Shown: in pieces, positions 6,433 through 14,951 of the stretch
Layout: each line of letters begins with the position of its first letter
How positions within the stretch are numbered: the stretch's first letter is position 1
Assembly: GCA_910577075.1 (NCBI GenBank)
Contig: CAJTKV010000003.1
Span: 1-29,853 of the forward strand
DNA: 29,853 bases
Direction of reading: 5' to 3'
From: an uncultured Bacilli bacterium
GTDB lineage: Bacteria > Bacillota_I > Bacilli_A > RF39 > UBA660
The notes under the pieces: generated by a model
What the model saw: the letters and a program-made list of their open reading frames with translations, nothing else
What the model was told of the DNA's origin: nothing
Databases searched by the model: none
Made by a program: the position numbers and the translations under genes

Positions 6433-7173
6433 TTATACATTTATTATAAATAAATATCGATCTCTTGACGACAAGTCCTTTTCAATTGTTATTATGGCTT
6501 CTGGATAATACTCTTTGGCAAGGCTTTTTAGAGATTTTCCCTGCTTCTCACCTATCTCAAATGCCAAGATGTTTTTTTCTTCTAACATGCTTTTGGATTT
6601 TTTTAATATTTTTTCATAGTAATATAATCCGTTGTTTTTGGCATATAAAGCCAACTTTGGTTCATATTTAGTCTTTGGATCGATTATTTCATCGTGGGCT
6701 ATATATGGGGGGTTAGATATAATAAGATTATATTTGTTTATGGGACTATATTTCAAAATATTTTTATGAATGGTGTTGATATTTAACTTGTGCTTTTTAA
6801 AATTTAAATTGGCAACACTTAAAGCGGATGATGATTTATCTAATGCAGTAATAGAAAGTGAAGGCATTTCCTTTTTTAAAGCTATACTTATGCATCCAGA
6901 TCCAGTTCCAATATCTAAAACTGATATTTCTGTTATATCATATTTTTTGAGGTATCCAAGAGTTTTTTCCACTAATTCCTCAGTTTCAAATCGAGGAATT
7001 AACACCTTTTTATTAACAATTATTTCGTAGCCATAGAAATTTACGTTACCTATCAAATATTGAACAGGATAATTTTTATTGACTTTTCGAACTATTTTTT
7101 TTAATTTTTTCTCATTATATTTTTTACAAAGTAAATCCCAATCATTTTTATTTATGCAACTTGGTTTATTCAT
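6433..7173 (-). CDS. prmC: Release factor glutamine methyltransferase (PrmC/HemK), short N-terminal domain
   Basis: PrmC methylates the Gln of the GGQ motif of release factors, using S-adenosylmethionine. The protein has the SAM-binding motif DIGTGSG (87-93) and the catalytic NPPY (154-157). The VLIPRFETEELVE segment that precedes the methyltransferase fold is also present, though the family usually has PRPETE. It is 246 residues, against about 280 usual; only about 35 residues precede PVQYLIG, so roughly half of the helical N-terminal domain that grips the release factor is missing. No better upstream start exists without running deep into prfA. It overlaps prfA by eight bases, fitting coupled expression with its substrate. 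Confidence 0.93.
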   Translation of the reverse strand: MNKPSCINKNDWDLLCKKYNEKKLKKIVRKVNKNYPVQYLIGNVNFYGYEIIVNKKVLIPRFETEELVEKTLGYLKKYDITEISVLDIGTGSGCISIALKKEMPSLSITALDKSSSALSVANLNFKKHKLNINTIHKNILKYSPINKYNLIISNPPYIAHDEIIDPKTKYEPKLALYAKNNGLYYYEKILKKSKSMLEEKNILAFEIGEKQGKSLKSLAKEYYPEAIITIEKDLSSRDRYLFIINV

Positions 7174-8221
7174 TTTCTAATTTTCTTCTTTGATCTTCCG
7201 TTATGAGAGCTTCAATTATGGCTTCTAGATCACCATCCATGACACGATCAAGGTTCATAACAGAAAAACCTATGCGATGATCGGTTACGCGGTTTTGAGG
7301 ATAATTATAAGTTCTTATCTTCTCGGCGCGATCGCCTGTACCTATTTTATTACGTCTTTCTGCGCCTTCAGCTTCCTCTTTTTCACGCAATTTTAAATCA
7401 TATAATCTTGTTTTCATTATTTTTATGGCAATTTCTTTGTTTTTTATTTGGCTTCGTTCTGTTTGTGAGTATACAATTATGCCTGTTGGTAAATGTGTTA
7501 GGCGAACTGCGGAATCGGTTGTATTTACTCCTTGTCCACCACATCCGCTTGAGCGAGTGATATCTATGCGAATTTCATTCATATCTAGTTCAAAATCTAA
7601 ATCTTCTGCCTCTGGCATTACTGCTACTGTTGCAGTTGATGTTTGAATTCTTCCTTGTGATTCCGTTTCAGGAACTCTTTGAACACGGTGTGAACCTGAT
7701 TCGAACTTTAATTTTGAATATACGCTGTCGCCCTTAATAGAAAATTCAATTTGCGAAAAACCTCCAGCAGTTCCTTCAACTTGATTAATTATTTCCGTCT
7801 TCCAGCCTTGTTTTTCAGCATATCGCGTGTACATACGATAAAGGTCTCCGGCAAAAATATTGGCCTCATCTCCGCCAGCTGCTCCACGAATTTCCATGAT
7901 GATATCTTTTCCATCATTCTCATCTTTAGGAATTAAAAGTATTTCTATTTCTTTGGTTAGTTCCTCTAATTTTTGATTGTTTTCTTCCAATTCTAAGGAG
8001 GCAATTTCCCCCATTTCAGGGTCTTTAGACAACTCCTTTAATCCTTCAATTTCTTCTATTAATTTTTTATATTCGTTATATTTATTCATAGTTTCTTCTA
8101 GGGAACTCTTTTCCTTAGATAAACTCTTCATTTTATTGTAGTCACTTAAAATATCGGGATTAGCTAGCATGCTATCCAATTCCTTATATCTAGTTTCTAT
8201 TATATTTAATCTTTCTATCAT
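7166..8221 (-). CDS. prfA: Peptide chain release factor 1
   Basis: The 351-residue protein reads UAA and UAG and releases the finished chain. The stop-codon-reading tripeptide is of the RF1 PxT type (PET at 184-186 in RVPETESQGR), which separates it from RF2 (SPF). The peptidyl hydrolysis motif GGQ is at 228-230 in RSSGCGGQGVN; the residues flanking it (Cys before, Gly after) are slightly unusual, most RF1 having A or P before and H after. UGA stops in the window imply an RF2 elsewhere. Ribosome site AAAGAGG precedes the ATG. Probably co-transcribed with rpoE upstream and prmC downstream. Confidence 0.97.
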   Translation of the reverse strand: MIERLNIIETRYKELDSMLANPDILSDYNKMKSLSKEKSSLEETMNKYNEYKKLIEEIEGLKELSKDPEMGEIASLELEENNQKLEELTKEIEILLIPKDENDGKDIIMEIRGAAGGDEANIFAGDLYRMYTRYAEKQGWKTEIINQVEGTAGGFSQIEFSIKGDSVYSKLKFESGSHRVQRVPETESQGRIQTSTATVAVMPEAEDLDFELDMNEIRIDITRSSGCGGQGVNTTDSAVRLTHLPTGIIVYSQTERSQIKNKEIAIKIMKTRLYDLKLREKEEAEGAERRNKIGTGDRAEKIRTYNYPQNRVTDHRIGFSVMNLDRVMDGDLEAIIEALITEDQRRKLENE

Positions 8222-8258
8222 AATAATACCTCTTTTCTTTTTAATCTAAGAAGTATAG

Positions 8259-8702
8259 CTACATCATATCTTGTTCTTCTGATTCATCTAAGATAACTAA
8301 ATCCTTTAAATCGTCTTCATCATCATCGTCATCAACTTTGTCATCGTCAAAGTTAATTTCTGTATCATCTTCATCTTCAGAAGGAATATCTTCAATCTCT
8401 TCTTCTAATTCCAATTCTTCTTCCTCTTCTTCGTCTTCAATAACGATTTTGTGAGTATGATTAACTCTTAAGTCCCAGAATCCCTTTTCTAGCATGATAA
8501 ATCTCTTATCTGTTGATAGAAGAGCAAAGAAATCACCTATTTTACTTTCAAAGAAACTATCTGGTAATTTCATTATTTTTATTACTTCTTCAAAAAGATT
8601 TTGAATTTTCATCTTTTTTCCATTGGCCTCTAATACTAGATTTGCAACGTCTGCGTATGAATATTGTTCTAGTTGTTCATCAGTTAATTTAATAGCTTTC
8701 AT
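8259..8702 (-). CDS. rpoE: RNA polymerase delta subunit
   Basis: A Gram-positive accessory subunit of RNA polymerase that speeds recycling and release and sharpens sensitivity to initiating nucleotides. The 147-residue protein has the N-terminal winged-helix HARE-HTH domain (about 1-85, with YSYADVANLVL and KGFWDLR), then a long, almost purely Asp/Glu tail (about 90-147), the family's hallmark that mimics nucleic acid. Start ATG is preceded by AGGAGGTTATATTC. Two promoters lie upstream. It is 37 bases from prfA with no terminator between, so prfA and prmC may depend on the same transcript. Confidence 0.95.
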   Translation of the reverse strand: MKAIKLTDEQLEQYSYADVANLVLEANGKKMKIQNLFEEVIKIMKLPDSFFESKIGDFFALLSTDKRFIMLEKGFWDLRVNHTHKIVIEDEEEEEELELEEEIEDIPSEDEDDTEINFDDDKVDDDDDEDDLKDLVILDESEEQDMM

Positions 8703-8730
8703 GAATATAACCTCCTATTATTTTCACAAC

Positions 8731-8808
8731 ATTATATGCTAAGTTATGAAAAAATGTCATTACTACTTAAAACAATACTAATTTTATCATAATATATTAT
8801 GTTGTCAA
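8731..8808 (-). promoter_or_regulatory. Two tandem promoters upstream of rpoE
   Basis: Distal, minus strand: TTGACA (8803-8808), 16-base spacer, TAAAAT (8781-8786) with TGA before it, a strong extended match. Proximal: ATGACA (8755-8760), 18-base spacer, TATAAT (8731-8736). Both could drive rpoE-prfA-prmC. Confidence 0.65.
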
Positions 8809-8855
8809 TAAAATTTTTGGTATTTTTAATACTCATTTAAAATTAGTAATATTTC

Positions 8856-9194
8856 CTAGCGCTTAATATGTATTTCATTTTCCATTAATTCGTCCCCAAT
8901 GTAAGCATATTTTATAATAATTTCATCAGCGTTTTTGATTATTTTTGAATTTTCCATTGGCATATTAAATTCTAGTCCATTTTCGACAAGTTTTATATAT
9001 ATTATATTATTATTGGGATCAATTGTTAGAGATAATGAATCATCAGTTTTAAAAAGGATATCATCTATTAGATTATATCTATATAAAGTATTGCCAATTT
9101 TAAAATTTATATTATCATTATTGATAAAATACGATATTGTTTCATTAATTTGCTCTAATTTATTCGTTATTAGTTTAAAATTGAGAGTATTCAT
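8856..9194 (-). CDS. Small protein of unknown function, possibly DUF1934-like
   Basis: A 112-residue protein with no signal or membrane segment, rich in Asn, Ile, Asp and Glu. The predicted pattern is mostly beta strands (IGNTLYRYNLID, SLSLTIDPNNNIIYIKL, EIIIKYAYIGDELMENEIHI). The last strand pair resembles the C-terminal repeat of DUF1934/YwiB calycin-like proteins, but the similarity is slight and I would not assign a function. Ribosome site AGGTGATACT precedes the ATG. It is divergent from the PBP gene across a 66-base gap and lies upstream of the rpoE promoters, with no clear terminator between. Confidence 0.65.
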   Translation of the reverse strand: MNTLNFKLITNKLEQINETISYFINNDNINFKIGNTLYRYNLIDDILFKTDDSLSLTIDPNNNIIYIKLVENGLEFNMPMENSKIIKNADEIIIKYAYIGDELMENEIHIKR

Positions 9195-9260
9195 AGTATC
9201 ACCTGCGCATATTTTATCATAAAATAAAAGATTTGTCGCAATATAATATTGGTGGTTAGT
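9195..9260. promoter_or_regulatory. Divergent promoter region between the small unknown gene and the PBP gene
   Basis: In 66 bases there is a minus-strand TGATAAAAT (extended -10) with GCGACA 17 bases before it, serving the small gene. On the plus strand TATAAT lies within caatataatattgg, close to the PBP ribosome site GGTGG. The elements overlap, so the two genes may compete or share control. Confidence 0.4.
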
Positions 9261-11189
9261 ATGAAAATACTAAAGTTTTTATTTAAATTAACTTTTTTTC
9301 TAATGATTGTTGGATGTGTTTTTGTAACAGGGGTATATGTCTATGCCTATTTTACGGAACCCATTTCTATTAAAAGTGCTAATTCTCTTTATATATATGA
9401 TAATAAGGACAATTTGGTTATGGAAGGAAGCAATGACTCCGAATGGGTTAAATTAGACGATATTGATGATAAGTTAGTAAATTATATTATTACAACGGAG
9501 GATCAACACTTTTATCAACATAAAGGATTTGATCTGTTAAGGATAGCTAAGGTTTTGTTTACTAACATTAAAAAAGGGAAAATAACTGCTGGAGCATCGA
9601 GTATTTCTCAACAATATGTTAAGAATTTATTTTTAGAATTTGATCAGACGTGGGAAAGAAAGATTGAAGAAGCCTTTTTGACGATCAGATTAGAGACACA
9701 TTATTCAAAAGATGAGATTTTAGAAGGATATTTAAATACTATATATTTTGGAAATGGTATTTATGGTGTTAAAAACGCCTCTCTTTACTATTTTAATAAG
9801 AATATCAGTGATATTACCGTGGAAGAAGCTATTATCCTTGCAGGGATTCCCAAAAGCCCCAATAACTATAATCCCGTTGCCAATTTAGATGCTTCCGAAA
9901 GGCGATTTAATATTGTTGCTAGAACATTATATGATAACGGTGCGTTGGATGAAGAGACTTATAAAAATTTGAGTTTTGAAGATGTTAATATATATGGAAA
10001 AAGAAGTGTTAATAATTTGGATACTTTGATGTATTATCAGGATGCTGTTATTGAGGAATTGTATAAATTAAAAAAGATACCAACTAGTTTGATAAAATCT
10101 GGTGGTTTGAGAATATATACGAATTTGGATATGGATACCCAAACAAAAATGGAAGAATCAATAAAAAATCATACAACTGATGATGACACCCAAATAGCTA
10201 GTATTATGGTTGATCCTGAAACTTTTAAGGTTTTAGCATTAACTGGTGGCAAAAATTACACGAAGAGCCAATATAATCGAGTTACACAGGCAAAAAGACA
10301 AGTTGGTTCAACTATTAAGCCTTTTCTTTACTATGCAGCGTTAAATGGTGGAATGACGGTATCTTCAACTTTTAAATCAGAAGAGACGACTTTTGTATTT
10401 TCGGAGAATAAGACATATAGTCCGACCAATTATGGTAATCATTATGGAAATAAAGAGATTTCCATGGCTGCTGCTCTATCTTATTCGGACAATATATATG
10501 CCGTTAAGACACATTTGTTTTTAGGAGAACAGACATTAGTTGATGTATTACATGATGCCGGTTTAAAGGAGGATTTAAGTGCCAATCCATCTTTAGCTTT
10601 AGGAGCAAGTGAAATTAATATGCTAGATTATGCTAATGCCTATTCCACTTTGGCAAATGGTGGCAGTCAAGGGGAACTTTATTTTATTAATCGTGTAGAA
10701 GATATAAATGGCAATTTACTTTATCAGCATGAAGATAGTGTTTATCAGGCCTTAGATCCTAGTATTACATATATTCTAAATGAGACTATGTGTAATACTT
10801 ATAACTATTCTTTTGTCGATTATAGCAGTCCGACAGTTCTTTATTTGAATGGCAAATTAAGCCGCAAGTATGCTCTTAAGAGTGGTACGACAGATTATGA
10901 TTATTGGATAAGTGGCTATAACAAAAAGGGATTAATGCTCGTTTGGGCAGGTAATGATTTAAACAAAAGTGTTCCTAAGAGTTATTCGAAAGCTATAAAG
11001 GATATTTGGCTTGATACTATGGAATTTTATGAAAAAGATATGGAAGATACTTGGTATCAAATGCCAGAAGATGTAGTTGCTGTTCCAATGGATCCTATTT
11101 CCGGAAAATATAATGCCAAATCAAACACATTGTTTTACTTCTTAGATGGCAGTCAATCTATTTATGTTAATGACAAAAAAAGAGGATAA
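9261..11189 (+). CDS. Class A penicillin-binding protein (bifunctional transglycosylase/transpeptidase)
   Basis: A membrane-anchored cell-wall polymerase. From the ATG at 9261 (GGTGG five bases upstream; an in-frame TTG at 9249 lacks a ribosome site) it has 642 residues. There is one N-terminal membrane helix (about 8-31). A GT51 transglycosylase domain follows, with catalytic Glu80 in EDQHFYQHKG plus the GASSISQQYVKN and KIEEAFLTIRLE segments. The penicillin-binding domain has nucleophile Ser350 in STIK, SDN at 409-411, and KSGT at 540-543, where KTGT is commoner. All catalytic motifs are intact. It is the only gene of the left arm on the plus strand, so a fork leaving dnaA would meet its RNA polymerase head-on. 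It converges on the noc gene, sharing a terminator. Confidence 0.95.
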   Translation: MKILKFLFKLTFFLMIVGCVFVTGVYVYAYFTEPISIKSANSLYIYDNKDNLVMEGSNDSEWVKLDDIDDKLVNYIITTEDQHFYQHKGFDLLRIAKVLFTNIKKGKITAGASSISQQYVKNLFLEFDQTWERKIEEAFLTIRLETHYSKDEILEGYLNTIYFGNGIYGVKNASLYYFNKNISDITVEEAIILAGIPKSPNNYNPVANLDASERRFNIVARTLYDNGALDEETYKNLSFEDVNIYGKRSVNNLDTLMYYQDAVIEELYKLKKIPTSLIKSGGLRIYTNLDMDTQTKMEESIKNHTTDDDTQIASIMVDPETFKVLALTGGKNYTKSQYNRVTQAKRQVGSTIKPFLYYAALNGGMTVSSTFKSEETTFVFSENKTYSPTNYGNHYGNKEISMAAALSYSDNIYAVKTHLFLGEQTLVDVLHDAGLKEDLSANPSLALGASEINMLDYANAYSTLANGGSQGELYFINRVEDINGNLLYQHEDSVYQALDPSITYILNETMCNTYNYSFVDYSSPTVLYLNGKLSRKYALKSGTTDYDYWISGYNKKGLMLVWAGNDLNKSVPKSYSKAIKDIWLDTMEFYEKDMEDTWYQMPEDVVAVPMDPISGKYNAKSNTLFYFLDGSQSIYVNDKKRG

Positions 11190-11205
11190 TTTACTTATCC
11201 TCTTT
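11179..11205. terminator. Bidirectional terminator shared by the PBP and noc genes
   Basis: A perfect 11-base stem (11179-11189 with 11195-11205) and 5-base loop, with A/T tracts on both sides. Both stop codons lie inside it: the PBP TAA in the 5' arm, the noc TAA in the loop, so the last codons of each gene form the hairpin. Confidence 0.85.
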
Positions 11206-12309
11206 ATCTATTCTAATAACAAATTGGTACATATTATCAAAGCTAAACTCTTCGGATTCTATTCCTAGTCCGTTAGCCTTAGATTTAGTAATGATTTTTT
11301 TAATTTCAGCAACGATATCATCATTTTTGGATAGTTCTACTTCAACAACGCGTTCGACCACGTTTTCTTGTTTTGTTTCCTCTTTTGTTTTCTCTTCAGT
11401 ATCATAATCTTCCTCACCGAATACTTCAATATCTTCATCATCGTCTTCGTCTAAATTGGCTGTCTTAAAGGGATTAAAGCCAAAACTTAAGGTCGTATCC
11501 ATATTGGCAGCTTCATTTTCTAGATTGTTGAAAAATAATGAATTCTTTTTGGGCTCTCTTGTCTCGTTTTTATTGTTTTGGTAAGAGTATATAGGGGTAT
11601 TGTTTTCGGCCATAAAATCAATAGAGTTATTGATTATATCTTCAACATCAATATCTATTTTGCTATTGGTATTTATTCCACCTGTTTGATTCTCTCTATG
11701 ATATGAACCGTTTATTATATCTATTTCATCATCAAGTCTTTTTACAGTCCATCTTTCAGTGATGATTTTATTTAACAAATCAACCTGTTTCATTTTATCA
11801 GTTACTTTTAGAAGGCTTCGAGCATGTCTTTCGCTTATTCTTTCCTTCATTAAAGCATCTTGAACATTTTCATCGAGATTTAATAGTCTTATTTTATTGG
11901 CGATTGTCGATTGACTAATTCCCAATCTTTGAGCTAATTGATCTTGGGTAACATATCTTCTATCTAATAATTTTTTATAAGATTTTGCCTCTTCAATAGG
12001 AGATAAGTCTCTTCTATGAGTATTTTCAATAATTGCTACTTCTGCTGATTCATTATCATCAAGATCAGAAATAATACATGGTACTGCTGTTAATCCAGCA
12101 ATTTTGGCAGCTTTAAAACGTCTTTCTCCGGCAATTATTTCATATTTTCCAGCTAATCTTCTAACAACTAGTGGTTGAAATATTCCATGTTCTTTAATTG
12201 ATGCTGCTAAATCATTCAAAGCACTTTCTTCGAATTCTAATCTTGGTTGAAAGCGGTTTGGAATTATTTCTTCAATATTAATTAATCTAATTTGTGCTTC
12301 CATCTTCAT
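11191..12309 (-). CDS. noc: ParB/Noc-family CTPase DNA-binding protein, Noc type without membrane-targeting helix
   Basis: The 372-residue protein has the ParB N-terminal CTP-binding domain (GERR at 61-64, ENTHRRDL from 95) and a helix-turn-helix domain (about 120-165). A long acidic, low-complexity linker (about 195-330) separates these from a short dimerisation end reading MYQFVIRIDKEDK. It follows rsmG, the place of noc in B. subtilis, and its end resembles that of Noc. Residues that set specificity (Caulobacter ParB numbering 173/179/184/201) are Gln133, Lys139, Asn144 and Arg161, like Noc (Q, K, K, R) rather than ParB (R, T, A, G). Noc normally starts with an amphipathic membrane helix; here the protein starts nearly at the ParB domain, and an in-frame stop lies just upstream. 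It could be a ParB in function. Confidence 0.85.
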   Translation of the reverse strand: MKMEAQIRLINIEEIIPNRFQPRLEFEESALNDLAASIKEHGIFQPLVVRRLAGKYEIIAGERRFKAAKIAGLTAVPCIISDLDDNESAEVAIIENTHRRDLSPIEEAKSYKKLLDRRYVTQDQLAQRLGISQSTIANKIRLLNLDENVQDALMKERISERHARSLLKVTDKMKQVDLLNKIITERWTVKRLDDEIDIINGSYHRENQTGGINTNSKIDIDVEDIINNSIDFMAENNTPIYSYQNNKNETREPKKNSLFFNNLENEAANMDTTLSFGFNPFKTANLDEDDDEDIEVFGEEDYDTEEKTKEETKQENVVERVVEVELSKNDDIVAEIKKIITKSKANGLGIESEEFSFDNMYQFVIRIDKEDK

Positions 12310-12354
12310 GGAACATTCCCCTTTTTATTATTTTTATTCTAATTTTATATTACT

Positions 12355-13071
12355 TTATTTTATGTTTTTTTTCAATGCTTTTTTCATTTTGTCATAAGTT
12401 CTTGGATATTTATCCGGTGTTTTATCTACTTTTTTGATTTTTATAATAGTGCGCTTAGAATTTTCTATAGGCAGAGAAAATTCATTGATACTCTCAATTT
12501 CTCCATTTAATTCCTTGATAATATTTTTAGCAAGGCTTATCTCTTCAGTGGCATCGGCTTTTAAAGGAATAAAGTATCCACCGATTTTTACTAGTGGAAG
12601 ACATAATTCACTTAAAACAGGTAAAGAAGTGACGGCACGAGCCGTTACTATATCGTATGAATCTTTATTGTTTCTAGCATAATCTTCGCTTCTTACGTTG
12701 ATAGTTTCGATGTTTTTTACTTCTAAAAGTTTGATTAATTCATCTAAAAATTTTATTTTTTTATTATTTGAATCAATTAAGGTTACTTTTAAATGTGGAT
12801 AAACTATTTTTAAAACCACTCCCGGAAAGCCGGCTCCTGTACCAATATCTACAAGGGATTCATAATCATTTAAATTGAGATATTTAACTAAAGTAAGAGA
12901 ATCATAAAAGTGTTTTAAATATACATCATCTTTTTTTTTGATGGCTGTTAGATTGGTGTGTTCATTATAACTTAAAAGAAAATTGGCATATGTCTCTAAT
13001 TGATTTACTTGTTTTTCAGCAAGACTTATATTTAATTCATCTAAGTGTTTTAGAAATTCTTCTTTATTCAT
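12355..13071 (-). CDS. rsmG: 16S rRNA (guanine-527-N7)-methyltransferase
   Basis: RsmG methylates G527 of 16S rRNA in the decoding region, using S-adenosylmethionine. The 238-residue length is normal. Motif I is clear (LVDIGTGAGFPG, about 73-84), followed by the VTLIDSNNKKIKFL and IVTARAVTSLP segments typical of the family. It overlaps the 3' end of mnmG by eight bases, the usual gidA-gidB arrangement, and is followed after 45 bases by noc. It contains one exact canonical DnaA box (TGTGGATAA at 12794-12802) inside the coding sequence, probably by chance. Confidence 0.96.
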   Translation of the reverse strand: MNKEEFLKHLDELNISLAEKQVNQLETYANFLLSYNEHTNLTAIKKKDDVYLKHFYDSLTLVKYLNLNDYESLVDIGTGAGFPGVVLKIVYPHLKVTLIDSNNKKIKFLDELIKLLEVKNIETINVRSEDYARNNKDSYDIVTARAVTSLPVLSELCLPLVKIGGYFIPLKADATEEISLAKNIIKELNGEIESINEFSLPIENSKRTIIKIKKVDKTPDKYPRTYDKMKKALKKNIK

Positions 13072-14938
13072 TGTTACTATCCTTACTATATTCCCTTTTT
13101 AAATATACTGTCAATATCGATATATCTGTTGGATTGACGCCACTTATTCTAGTAGCTTGGGCGACTGTTGCGGGTCTTACGGTCTTTAATTTTTGACGAG
13201 CTTCACTGGCCAAATTTTGAATTTTATCATAATCTATATCCTTAGGAATCTTCTTACTCTCAAGCTTTAACATTTTTTCGACTTCTCTGATGGTTTTGGC
13301 AATATATCCCTCATATTTTATGGATATTTCCACTATTTCCAATACTTCTGGAGTATAATCTCTTTGTAGATATTCTACTAAATGTTCCATCTTTACTTGC
13401 GGTCTTTTTAATAAATTATAGGCACTTATTCCCGATGATAAACAATCTATTTCCAGTGACGACAAAATATTTTTTGAGACATTGTTGTTATTTATTGTTA
13501 TTGTCTTTAATTCTTGTGTTAACGATTCAATATGGGCTTCTTTAGTTAAGAGATTATTGTATTGTTCTTCCGTTACTACTCCACATTCATAACCGTATCG
13601 ACGAAGTCTTAAATCGGCATTATCATGTCTTAAGATAAGACGATATTCGGCACGAGATGTCAATAAACGATATGGCTCTTTCGTTCCCTTAGTTACTAAA
13701 TCATCAATAAGTACTCCAATATATGATTCGTTTCTCTTTAATATTAATGGATCTTTCCCTTTAAGTTTTAATCCGGCGTTAATTCCGGCTATTAAACCTT
13801 GTCCTGCCGCTTCTTCATAGCCGCTTGTACCATTTATTTGACCGGCAGTAAAGAGATTTTTTATTACTTTTGTTTCTAAAGATGGCATTAGTTGGAGAGG
13901 ATTTATAGCATCATATTCGATGGCATAGGCATATTTTAAGATCTTGGCGTCTTCTAAACCAACTAAACTATGAACCATTTGTTCTTGGACGTCTATAGGC
14001 ATAGATGTCGAAAAACCTTGCAAGTATAAATCAGGATAGAAATCACTTTCTGGTTCAAGAAATAATTGGTGTCTTTCTTTATCGGCAAATCTTACTACTT
14101 TATCCTCTATAGAAGGACAGTATCTAGGACCAATACCTTCCGCATATCCACCATACATAGCTGATTTTGTTAAATTATCTCTTATTATTTGATGGGTTTT
14201 TTCATTAGTATAAACTAAGTAACATTTTCTTTGTTCATTAACGTCATATTGTGGTTCTATATCAAATGAAAAAGTCCATGGTTGCATATCTCCTAATTCT
14301 TCAGTTAATTTGGAATAATCGACTGTGTTTGGATCTATTCTTTGAGGAGTTCCTGTCTTTAATCTTTGTATTTCAAATCCTAGTTTTCTTAATTTGTCAC
14401 TTAGATGTTTGCTTGACGTCTCACCATGTGGTCCTTCTTCTTTATGAGTGCTTCCAACTAATATTTTACTTTTTAAATAAGTACCTGTTGTAAGTATTAA
14501 TATATCACATAAGTAAGTCTTCTTACTGTCACATACTACTCCTTTGATAGTATTGTCTTCTACTATTAAATCTTCAACCATCTCTTCTAATATATCGAGT
14601 GTTTTGATGCTTTCTAAAGCCTTAACCATATTTTTAGGATATGTTATTTTATCCCCTTGGGCTCTTAATGACTTAACAGCTGGGCCTTTTCCCGAGTTTA
14701 ACATCTTGATTTGAAGGTGTGATTTATCGGCAATTACTCCCATTAAACCACCTAAAGCATCTATTTCTCTTACTACTATGCCCTTTGCTGTTCCACCAAT
14801 TGATGGATTGCATGGCATATCGGCAATATTGGTCTTATTGGAAGTAATCAAGGCTGTTTTAAATCCTTGTTTGCTAGCTGCGGCTGCGGCTTCACACCCG
14901 GCGTGTCCTCCACCTACTACGATAATATCATATTTCAT
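13064..14938 (-). CDS. mnmG: tRNA uridine-34 5-carboxymethylaminomethyl modification enzyme, FAD subunit
   Basis: With MnmE, MnmG adds the (carboxymethyl)aminomethyl group to wobble U34 of several tRNAs. The 624-residue protein is full length. The dinucleotide-binding GGGHAGCEAA motif is at 9-18, and the PCNPSIGGTAKG, GTYLKSKILVG and NGTSGYEEAAGQG segments are all present. Start ATG has AAAGGATG upstream. It lies 13 bases after the unknown 184-residue gene and overlaps rsmG at its 3' end, so mnmE, the unknown gene, mnmG, rsmG and perhaps noc form one transcript. Confidence 0.97.
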   Translation of the reverse strand: MKYDIIVVGGGHAGCEAAAAASKQGFKTALITSNKTNIADMPCNPSIGGTAKGIVVREIDALGGLMGVIADKSHLQIKMLNSGKGPAVKSLRAQGDKITYPKNMVKALESIKTLDILEEMVEDLIVEDNTIKGVVCDSKKTYLCDILILTTGTYLKSKILVGSTHKEEGPHGETSSKHLSDKLRKLGFEIQRLKTGTPQRIDPNTVDYSKLTEELGDMQPWTFSFDIEPQYDVNEQRKCYLVYTNEKTHQIIRDNLTKSAMYGGYAEGIGPRYCPSIEDKVVRFADKERHQLFLEPESDFYPDLYLQGFSTSMPIDVQEQMVHSLVGLEDAKILKYAYAIEYDAINPLQLMPSLETKVIKNLFTAGQINGTSGYEEAAGQGLIAGINAGLKLKGKDPLILKRNESYIGVLIDDLVTKGTKEPYRLLTSRAEYRLILRHDNADLRLRRYGYECGVVTEEQYNNLLTKEAHIESLTQELKTITINNNNVSKNILSSLEIDCLSSGISAYNLLKRPQVKMEHLVEYLQRDYTPEVLEIVEISIKYEGYIAKTIREVEKMLKLESKKIPKDIDYDKIQNLASEARQKLKTVRPATVAQATRISGVNPTDISILTVYLKREYSKDSNNE

Positions 14939-14951
14939 ATATCCACATCCT

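Noticed and set aside
12794..12802. Exact canonical DnaA box (TGTGGATAA) inside rsmG
   Set aside because: A single nine-base match in about 30 kb of AT-rich DNA is near chance expectation, and it lies in coding sequence; kept only as counter-evidence to the altered-box idea.
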